DNA from: Litsea cubeba
Taxonomy: Eukaryota > Streptophyta > Magnoliopsida > Laurales > Lauraceae
Length of the DNA: 64,000 nt
Reading direction: 5' to 3'
Assembly: GCA_012931725.1 (NCBI GenBank)
Contig: CM022955.1
Location: 19,063,635-19,127,634 of the forward strand
Shown: piece after piece, positions 55,645 to 64,000 of the stretch
Numbering within the stretch: the first letter of the stretch is position 1
Layout: each line of letters starts with the position of its first letter
Translations under genes and position numbers: made by a program
The notes under the pieces: generated by a model
What the model was told of the DNA's origin: nothing
What the model saw: the letters and a program-made list of their open reading frames with translations, nothing else
The model's database searches: none

Positions 55645-57010
55645 TTTCCCTAGAAGAATCATTGGTTCAATTTCCACATGTACTCTGACAGGACATGTCG
55701 GATACAGGGATGATAGCACTTGCCTAGGATTGGATTATAATTCTTCCTTGACTTGTGACTTGTATCCGTTGTTTATATTCCTTGTACACTCTCTTGGCAT
55801 AAAATACTTAATTAACTATGAAACATAAATCCTTGTAGGATTTAGGACTTGGACCTGACTTAGAGTGTACCTCAGGAACCTGTGTCTTGCATTGATAAAC
55901 ATGACTGGTTAGCAATGAAAGGGATTATCACGTGGATCACTTGTCTTGTATTGTCTTGAATAAGATAATCCCTAAGATCATGTCTTGTACATTGAACTAG
56001 CCAGACTTGCTTGTTTTGTTTTCCGTGTGTCAAAACCACTACGTTATTATTCGCATATCATGGCCATCTGCAGTTTGGGGTATTATTGATGGGCCGGTTG
56101 CTCGGTCGTCGGGGTGGGCAGTTGGCGTTGGACGGCTTCCACGGCATAGAATAACTGAGAGAGGGCTTGGACCGTGCTGCTATTCCCAGGACCGGGAGCT
56201 TGGATCCTACTGGAGCCAGACTTTGGTATCAGTAGTCTTCTCTGGATTTTACTGGTACCTCGGGAGGTGGGTTGGACATCCTCGGAGTCTCCCTCTTATT
56301 TCTTGTTTTGCATTGCATGGATAGTGGTTATTGCTAGATGGTTACTAGGATTCCTTTTATTGTTTCTGTTGATTATTATTTTCGTTTTATGCCTAGCCTT
56401 GTTGTTCTTGTATTCTCATTATTATATACTTGTCATTATTCTTTATTTGATGCATGTCATGTTTATTATGCTTTGCTTATCTATTGCTCAACATGTCGTT
56501 GACTCTGTTCCTTGGTGTGCAGACTCCTCAGCTGAGTACTACTACTACGAGGAGCAGGCCGGTGAGGAGATCCAAGAGGATCACCAACCAGCAGAGGAGG
56601 AGCGAGAGTGGCGTGCCGATGGCGTAGAGTAGCGTCATCATTCCCGGCATGAGAGCGATTCATTGGGACTTCACTAGATTTTATTTCTTCACTTATTATT
56701 CTATCTTGGACCTTTCATTTATTGACATCATGTTTTTTAAAAAAAGCCTTAGTTATTGGGATGGCCTTTGTTAATACTTTATTTCCTTGTGCAACTTAAA
56801 CTATTAATGAGATTTGTCATTCATTGCTTTGAAATTTAATATGCCTCAAATTGTATGAATTCCACAGTTTTATATTACTTGAGGTTTGAAATGCAATATC
56901 CTTACAGCAGACTTACAATCCTTGGGGCTAAAGGGCAAAATTTTTAATTAGCCCTAAATTTCACTCCCTGGATCCAGTTTATTCTCTAATCGGGTTCAGG
57001 GGACGTGACA
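55645..57010 (+). repeat. LTR remnant of H
   Basis: Unrelated in sequence to the LTRs of F/G. The ORF 56174-56632 within it has hydrophobic runs from T-rich sequence and is not taken as a gene. Confidence 0.7.
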
Positions 57011-57013
57011 TGA

Positions 57014-57025
57014 TGGTATCAGAGC
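57014..57025 (+). promoter_or_regulatory. Primer binding site of H
   Basis: TGGTATCAGAGC, three bases after GACGTGACA. Confidence 0.88.
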
Positions 57026-57176
57026 AGTGGATGGTTTCTCAAGGTAAAAATTGTAGAAACCATAGGACGCGTGTGAGGATTTCGTTAGTCAGTAGGTTGT
57101 TCTTTTAGTTGTTGTTTCTAGCATTATTTGTTAGCTTGGGGCATATAGAAACTAACCTTGAATATTTTACAGGATC

Positions 57177-58499
57177 ATGGCTGGCAGACATACCCGAGGT
57201 GAGGGTAGCTCCTCTCAGAATGGCGCTGAGAACCAATTTCATCAGTTCATGGCAGCCTTCATCCAATCCCAGAAAGATATGGCTGAGCAGAGCCAAAAGC
57301 AAAATGAGGACCAGGCTGTGTTCCAAGCACAAATGCTTGAGGTAGTATAGAAGGTGGGCCAGCCTCAGGCTAAGGAGTATGACCTAAACGAGCTGGTTGA
57401 GAAGTTCAGGAAGAGATTTCCACTAGAGTTCCATGGCATAGAGGACCCCGCAGTAGCAGATGAGTGGGTAGTCTAGATGGAGAAAATCTATGAGGTGTTT
57501 AGGTGCACGGGCATTCAGCAGGTGCAGCTAGCATCCCACATGTTCCGTGGGGCAGTGGAGAGATGGTGGAAGACCGTCAAGCACCCATATGAGGCAATTG
57601 AAGAGAAAGTAGCCTGGAAAACCTTCACTGTGCAGTTTCAAAGGAAGTTTATTCCAGAGCAATACAGAGACCAGAAGATGGAGGAGTTCGAGAGACTGGT
57701 ATAGGGTGATTTACCAGTGCAGGATTATGAGATCGCCTTCACCCATCTATCCAGATTTGCTGAGAGTCTGATTAAGAGAGAGTTCAGAGGTTTATTAAGG
57801 GGCTGCGAGCAGACATCAATATGCAGGTTCAGCGCAGCTGGTTGACCGACTATGATGATGTGGTCAAGGAAGCGTATTGGGTAGAGGAGTCCTTGAAAGA
57901 CGTGATAGCATTGGAGCAGCAGAGGATATTAGCATTGATACCTCAGCCCAAGTCACAGGGTTTTTCTTCTCAGTATTATTAGCAGCCAACACCTAAGAGG
58001 CTACGATTCGAGCCTATGCTCCGACAGCAGCCACAGCGAGTCTCTTACATACATTGTGGAGGGAATCATTTTGGCCGTGATTGCAGGAAGCAGTCTGGAG
58101 CGTGTTTCCATTGTGGAGACCAGGGCATAAGATTCGCAATTGGCTAGGGAAGACAGGAGTGGCACCACTAGCATTTCCGCTCCGGCGCCCAGGCCACCAC
58201 ATCCTGCACAGCCGTTGAGACATATGCCTCCTGCACAGGCTAGGCCCTAACAGCAGCAGTTGATTGTCCGACCACCTCAGCCACCGCAGCAGCGCCCTCC
58301 AGTACTTCAGCAACGATATCAGTAGAGACTCTCAGCACCCAAATTCCAGGGTCGTGGTCAGAGACCATCGCAGCAGTATCATCAGTAGCGTCCCCAGCAG
58401 GCAAGGAGAGCATATCCTCTGACGCATGAGGAAGCAAAGGCTGCAGGGAATGTCATCGAAGGTCCACTTTCAGTTTATGGATTTGATGCTAAAGTTTTG
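57177..58499 (+). pseudogene. gag: Gag (and protease start) of H, degenerate
   Basis: ATG 57177 (MAGRHTRGEGSS) opens a gypsy gag. The core reads ...DPAVADEWV*MEKIYEVFRC...FRGAVERWWKTVK...FQRKFIPEQYRDQKMEEFERL. In-frame TAGs fall near 57348, at 57474 and at 57702, each best explained by loss of Gln or Trp. A frameshift near 57778 follows, then AYWVEESLKDVIALEQQRIL, a knuckle remnant (IHCGGNHFGRDC, first Cys lost) and CFHCGDQG. It ends in GPLSVYGFDAKVLF, which in the family directly precedes the catalytic Asp of protease. Only fossil sequence is left. Confidence 0.87.
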
Positions 58500-59128
58500 T
58501 TTAATCTTGATTATTCCATAAGGTTTTATAAATGCCCATCATCATATTATCTGAATGTTGCTTGCCAGACCGTCGTGTCTGACCCTGTTTGTTTGGTGCC
58601 AGATTCTCTCCTATTGCTTTTTAGGTGTTTGATCGAAGGAGGCAGTTGAGCCGCCGGTCTGACGCGAGAGGCTACCCATTGATATCATCTAGATGTCAAG
58701 TTTGGCACCAGAGTTCGTATCTATATATTGGGGATAGTATTTCTATTTAGTTGGATATTATTTTTGTATGGCTTTGTTAGCCTTTTTCACTAGGCTTGTA
58801 ATTAAGACACTTGTTATTTGTAACTTTAACATATATGGGAAATAAAATGTCCTGTTACTGCCAGCTCAGTATTCCATGATTTATGATTTGTACCAGTCTG
58901 CTCATTTGATGGCTTTATGATATTGGTTGAGTACGGCACAGAATCCGATGGCCACGGGCTCCGGGTCGCAACGCCATGTTTAGCTTCCACTAACATATGT
59001 TCAGTTTGTGTGGAATTGTGTGATCCTCACACATGCGGAACTTGGGAAATAGCAAAATTTTTAATTAATTCCAAAAATTTCGCATCCCGAGATCGGATCA
59101 CTACAGGGCCCAGTTTCGGGGTGTGACA
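58500..59128 (+). repeat. 5' LTR of G, 3' end only
   Basis: Aligns with ~55025-55644 of F; ends TTTCGGGGTGTGACA. Confidence 0.85.
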
Positions 59129-60229
59129 GATTGGTATCAGAGATGGTTAGTTTGTAAAAAATAAAACACTCTAGAGACATTAAGACGTGTGGTGAGGATT
59201 CGTTAGATTGTGTCGATTTGTTTTCTCTTGTCTTTGTTTCTTTGAATTGGAGTCTGCTTTTCTTTTATTTCGGGAGACTTTGCTTGTCTTTTCTTTTAGT
59301 TCTTGTTGTTAGGGGATTTGAATGACCAAATTTCCTCTTTCGTGGGGGAGAATTTAAAATATCCACACCCACATTTAGTGTCTTTTGCTCGTGTTCGCGT
59401 CGGAGATTGGAAACATTATGGATTTAGTATGTTGTTTTCGGAGAACATCGACAGACTTTCAACCTTTCAACATCACAAATGTGGTTAATGAGAGAAGACA
59501 TGTGCATTTGCCCGCCAAAGTAGAACTTGAGCAGTATTTGAAGACCCCCTTTCAGCTAATCGAAGATCATCATGCAGCGTACCAAGGTAAGTAAATGTGG
59601 ATTTTGGGTGAACTCAGACTATCTTTCCAAGACGAAGGACTGCAAAAAGGCATATTAGTTGTTGATTCTATGAAGGGTGAGGTGATTTATCAGTTAGTAA
59701 GGTTAGAAATTGGTGCCAGAAATTTAGGAATTTTTCTAATTCAAGGAGCTTCTGCCATAGTTTCGGTTGAGAACTTTAGTAACTTCCAACTAAGCCGGTG
59801 TAGTTGACTCAACAGAAATACAAGTGGATGGTTAGATGTATTTAAGGTAAATTTCAGCGGTAGAAGAAATAGTACTATACAGAAAAGAGCATGACTTGGT
59901 AGCAGGATAGAGAAGATTTTACAGATTTTATCAGCTTACGGGTCATTGGATTGGACAGTAGGAAGGTGCCAGTTGAAGAAGCGTCACCAGATGATTGTAG
60001 TTTTGTCTACTCTATGGATAGAGTTACACTAGCTGCGTGGAAGAAAGTTATAAACAAATTTGGATTTTTAAGGCAGTGGACAGAACTTGAGGTAGGACAC
60101 TCAGATGTAGATGAGATAATTGTTCTTACAAGGAAGGTAGAGCATGAGACAGAGATAGATGATTGAGCAGACTCCGGATTATGAAAATTTCCAGTCAGGC
60201 AGCAGTTCAGTGAGAACTATGTAACCGCT
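59129..60229 (+). other. Leader region of G
   Basis: Aligns with 48684-49455 and ~50790-50960 of F. Includes the short ORF with donor AAG|GTAAGT at 59586/59587. The frame 59951-60166 is open but unlike any family I know. Confidence 0.55.
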
Positions 60230-60705
60230 CGTATCAAGAAGACTGGAGATAGCAGAATTCCAGCTACTCAAGCTAGAGAATATGACAGTACATGAATGCC
60301 TCATAAAGTTTGAGGAATTATCTCGGTTTGCACCCGAACTCATTGACACAGAACAAAAGAAGATCACCAAGTCTTTGGATGGACTTAATCCCATCATCTT
60401 GAGAGATGCTCAAAGGAAGAGACAACATCAGAATTCTCAGACAAAGACTATTTTTGTGTGTTGTGGAAAGAATCACCCATCTCAGGAGTGCTAGAGAATC
60501 GCAGGTACTCGTTACAAGTGTGGTGGTTTTGACCGCCTGGTTAAAGATTGTCCAAACATTGGGAATCAAGGCAACAGGCCTCCGTGACAACCAAGACAAA
60601 CACCTCCGCAGATCAGCAGACAACTCAGAATTAGCCAAGGCAGCCATAACAGCAGTCTTGCCAGTAACCATAGAACCAGAATGCCCGACCACCTCAGCAG
60701 AATAG
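60230..60705 (+). pseudogene. gag: Gag remnant of G
   Basis: RLEIAEFQLLKLENMTVHECLIKFEELSRFAP is the block that follows the core in plant gypsy gags (MTVxEYxxKFEELSRFAP). VCCGKNHPSQEC and YKCGGFDRLVKDC are two damaged zinc knuckles separated by a TAG near 60492. The upstream gag core and all of pol are absent. The corresponding stretch is deleted in F. Confidence 0.7.
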
Positions 60706-61902
60706 GAATGTACAACAAGGGATACTTTACCCTACTCATCGAGCAAAGATTTAGTTCTTTCGGTGAACCTTAGAGGACAAACAAGAAGTAGTGGAGTTAT
60801 TTAAATAATTGGATTAATAAAGTTTCAACTCTTCAGGGATTGACATCATATTGGCAGATATGTTTTTGCTGATAACACAGTATCAGGCAGAAGATCAAGA
60901 GCAGCAAGGAGATAAAAATAAGAGTAAATAGGAATTCTTGAGTATAGTACAGAAAAGTTGGACTTTAGAATTTTAAACACAGATGGGATTTCTGAGATTG
61001 GGTATACACATCAGGAGTAAGAGACGTGGAGAATGAAATCTGAAAGAGGCAAACCGTGCGAGGTGTTGACACTCAGAGCAGCTCAACAGGTTATGGCAGT
61101 TTAGCATCTGGTTTATAGCAGTGTAGTATCTGAGTTATAGTCGACCAAGTCAGAGGCAGGATACTCATAATTTTTGGAGTCTGTAATTTCAGAAAAGGGT
61201 AGGATGGGCGATGTGTCAGGAAGACTACACAACCATTGACTTGATCAGTCTATTGTTCACGAGAGAAGACAGATGTGTTCGACATGGGACCCTTGTGTTA
61301 ATAGCTTTGATGGTGATGGTAGATTGTTTTGAAGATATTGAATGACAGTCGATGAAGAGACTAGCACTTGATAACACCTCGGTTTCGCTGATTCTTTGAA
61401 GACAAGATAGATAGAAGGGTAAACCAGGATCCGAATGGTAGAATGAGAGCAGGTATATAGAATTCCAGAATTTTTTCGGAATAGAGATTACTTCGAAGAA
61501 AGCATATCTATGACCACATCTTCATGCAAGTGTCAGAACCATCATTTGCAGCACGGTATAACTTTTGGCACAGAATTCCAGGGCAACAAAAAAGGAGACA
61601 GAACTTACAGCATCTTGGACCGACAGTGACTGACAAGATAAGTAAAAGAAATGATCCAGTGTAAGAACACCAGATTTTGTCAGAGGAGCTTGTTTTCGTC
61701 TAGATGTGTGGAACAGTGTGAAGCCTTCAACCGAATCAGAATGTTGTTTGCAGGCGCATCTCAACGTCAGGTTTGATTAGGGGACATCTCAGTTGCCAAG
61801 GTTCAGTGCAGGGAGTCCATGTTTTCATTAGTCTTTTGGGTTTTTGAGTTTTATTTGGTTTAGACCATTTGGAGGACCAAATGGGTTCTAAAGGGGTGAG
61901 GA
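60706..61902 (+). other. Right part of G internal region and polypurine tract
   Basis: Aligns with ~51050-52226 of F. No ORF. Ends CTAAAGGGGTGAGGA before the LTR (weak polypurine tract). Confidence 0.6.
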
Positions 61903-63193
61903 TGTAAGACCCCGACCCCTAATTCCTTTGTTTAGCATTATTTTAATTGTAGTTTAACTTTTTAAGCGAGATTAGAGTTGGTTTGACTTTGTTTTTGAGT
62001 TTGACTAGATTTTTCATAACTTTGAAGAGTTTTGATGACCGTTGACTTTGGTTTGACCCGGCCCATGTGAATTGTGTTTTTATGAGAATTTATTATCGAT
62101 TTCAAAAAGTTCCAAATTTTATCCCTTTTGACTTCTTTTATTGATATTAACAACTTTCATGCTTTATCTGTTTGGGTTTGAAACTCAGAAAATACATTTT
62201 TCGAGAAAAATGGGCAAAAATGACATTTTCACTAAATCTGTCCATAAATTTTGAAAATTTCAGAAATTGGGAAAAATATACTTTTTGGAAAGTAAGTATT
62301 TCGTTCATCGATTTTGTCTTCTTCGTCGTCTTCGTTCGGGACCCACAATTGATAGTTTTAGCCATGACAAGTCTTGGGGCCCACGAGGCCCTTCCCACTT
62401 AACTCTTTACAAAGCCAATGGGTTCTTCTTCTTCCCCATTCTTTCATTTTCCTGCAACAAAGAGTGGAGCCTAGGGTTTTCTCCCACCACTTTCTCTCTC
62501 CTCTTTGAAACCTCTCTTCTTGAGTGCTAAATGGAGGATTGATCTCCTAATCCTCTTCTCCCCTCTCTTGGCTTTCCAAGGATGCCATTTTCAAAGGATT
62601 TGAGCTGGGACAACTTCTCTTTTCAAGCATTTCTTCTTGTTTGAAGCTTCAAAAAGGGCTTTCTCTTGTGATTTTTTAGGGGTTTCGGAGATTTGGAGCT
62701 AGAAGTCTTAATTGAGGACATCTTTGAGCGATTGGTTCCCATTCTTGACCAAGGCAAGTGAATAACTCAGATTATTTGATGATTTTTGCTTAACGTGGTC
62801 TAATTAAGTATATCTTCATTTCTCATTATGTTTTCCTTATGATATATCTTCATATGGTTTGAATGATGATTTATTTCTATAGTCTAAAGACTGAGATTCT
62901 TTCTTAAATTTCTGAATCTCTCTCTCTTATTGTCTTTCTTCTCTAAAATTTTGGATTGTTATTGTGGAAATGAAGGTGTTCAATTGATATCAAAATTTGT
63001 TTGCAATCGTGGAATGAAATATGTGTTGGTTGATTGAATGGAACCTGAAGATTGAAGGGGGTTTAATGAAGCTAGGAGGAGCCCATGATTTATAGAAAAA
63101 CATATGGAAGAAAAGGAGGGAAGAAGGAAAATATAAATGGAGGAAGAAAGTACATTTTGCACTGAACCGGACAGGGCAGGCTAGGGATTGGCC

Positions 63194-63275
63194 CGCTCGA
63201 GCGACCAGATAGGTCCGCTTGAGCGGTCCCCTCTCTGGATGGGCCTCGCTCAGCGGGCCCAGGGTCGCTCGAGCG
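63194..63275. repeat. Four CGCTCGAGCG-type palindromes in the LTR of G
   Basis: CGCTCGAGCG at 63194-63203 and 63266-63275; CGCTTGAGCG at 63216-63225; CGCTCAGCG (one base short) at 63247-63255. About 1.3 kb into the LTR, the same relative position as the four palindromes of F. Confidence 0.9.
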
Positions 63276-63843
63276 AGCCCAGCCCAGAATATGGGCCCAT
63301 TTTGGGGCCTTTTCTGGACCTATTTCGGGGCTTTTTCTGGACTGTCTCCCAGCCCATTTTCAGGCCTGTTTCAAGCCCAGTTCAGCCCACTTCTTCCCTT
63401 ATGTTTGAAGCCCGATTCAGCTCTAATAACCCATGCAGGTCCGGAATGAAAGCATCCATTAAATTTAATAATATCATGGATTTATAAAAAAAAAATGATG
63501 AGATTGTTGGGATGAATTAAATTACTTCGGAAGTCTTTTTAAAACTTTAATATACACTTTATCTTATGATTGTCGGAAATCTTCAGTGGCGCCAAACTTA
63601 TCAATTAATAATGACACTTGGAGATTAAGTGCATATTGAAGTATTCCTTGGTAAACCATCAAACCACCATACACTATTCTATTCTATTTCAAGTTAAAAA
63701 GAAGTATATGTATTCTTTGGTAAATTAATTTGAAAGGATTTAAACGGTTTATCACGTTTGAAAGTGTTGGAGATTTGTATACCTTTTATAATTGATCTGA
63801 AATGGATTTGAGTGGTTTGCCACGTTCGGAAATACATCGATAA

Positions 63844-64000
63844 GACTATTATTTTGAGAATAAAACCTCGAGGCAAGATGGGGCCAGAGCTTTGTAGTGC
63901 GAGCCCATGAGCCAAAGGGACTATTATTTTGAGAATAAAACTTCGAGGCAAGATGGGCCCAGAGCTTTGCAGTGCGAGCCCATGAGCCAAAGGGACTATT
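63844..64000. repeat. 75-bp tandem repeat at right window edge
   Basis: Unit GACTATTATTTTGAGAATAA..., ending GAGCCAAAGG; copies start at 63844, 63919 and 63994 (cut by the edge). F has a single copy (~54387-54460). Confidence 0.88.

Larger units (their letters stand above)
55645..58499 (+). mobile_element. Decayed gypsy element H (Del/Tekay-like), cut on both sides
   Basis: LTR remnant 55645-57010 ending GGGGACGTGACA, PBS 57014-57025, then gag and the first residues of protease up to 58499, where the LTR fragment of G begins. Its left LTR part is presumably beyond F, which seems to have inserted into it. Confidence 0.8.
58500..64000 (+). mobile_element. Large-LTR gypsy-type element G, relative of F, continues past the window
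   Basis: 5' LTR fragment 58500-59128, near-canonical PBS 59132-59143 (TGGTATCAGAGA, last base changed), internal region 59129-61902 and a 3' LTR from 61903. LTR and internal region align with F. It lacks the 1.3-kb insert of F but keeps a gag remnant. Confidence 0.8.
61903..64000 (+). repeat. 3' LTR of G (partial, runs off the window)
   Basis: TGTAAGACCCCGACCCC start, homologous to 52227 onward. Carries palindromes at 63194-63275 and a 75-bp tandem repeat at the right edge. The frames at 63188-63487 are palindrome/GC artefacts. Confidence 0.85.

Noticed and set aside
56174..56632. 152-codon ORF with hydrophobic stretches in the LTR of H
   Set aside because: T-rich sequence; no known domain; lies in an LTR remnant without conserved counterpart here.
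63188..63487. 99-codon ORF near the right edge
   Set aside because: Spans the CGCTCGAGCG cluster and GC-rich flanks of an LTR; composition-driven.

Overview
The window is plant nuclear DNA, most likely from a eudicot with a repeat-rich genome, and it consists almost entirely of LTR retrotransposons. The evidence is Ty1/copia and Ty3/gypsy polyproteins, initiator-tRNA-Met primer sites (TGGTATCAGAGC) next to LTR ends, polypurine tracts, 5-bp target-site duplications (TSDs) and a plant-mobile-domain gene carried by one element. I found no host gene, tRNA, rRNA or CRISPR array.

Layout. (1) 1-~18175 (+): a very large Ty3/gypsy element of the Tat type, 'A', cut by the left edge. It has gag, protease, a G-patch, RT, two RNase H domains and integrase, then 7.5 kb of tandem repeats holding a five-exon antisense gene, then a 3' LTR. 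(2) 18303-48233: copia element 'E' (-), 3'-truncated, split in its gag by copia element 'B' (+, 21672-46661, TSD cccca). B's 5' LTR is split by copia element 'D' (-, 21865-31506, TSD gagtg), and B's 3' LTR by copia element 'C' (+, 38375-46251, TSD taatt). E, B and C are one family (two subfamilies); D is a different copia lineage. (3) 48234-64000: three decayed gypsy elements. 'F' (48234-55644) and 'G' (58500-64000+) are large-LTR elements that lack pol. 'H' (55645-58499) is a broken LTR plus gag. The inferred nesting is H > F > E > B > {C, D}.

State of the genes. A's sense pol has two frameshifts and one nonsense codon. Its antisense gene keeps one reading frame across five exons but has five nonsense codons. 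B and C have nearly identical LTRs but many frameshifts, whereas the older host copy E is open throughout what remains. D has two nonsense codons and one frameshift. H and G keep only gag debris.

Most unusual signals. (a) Clusters of ten-base palindromes of the form CG-N-TCGA-N'-CG in unrelated LTR families. The homologous LTRs F and G each carry four sites at the same place, with the variable pair switched (CGATCGATCG against CGCTCGAGCG), and the copia family uses CGGTCGACCG. (b) A chain of about six stem-loops in the transcribed part of the copia LTRs, most with the loop TTGGTG or a one-base variant, different stems, and base-pair-preserving changes between subfamilies. (c) The antisense plant-mobile-domain gene of element A, with its own TATA box and consistent splice sites. 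(d) Tandem hairpin arrays in the 3' region of A, one of which recurs in its LTR.
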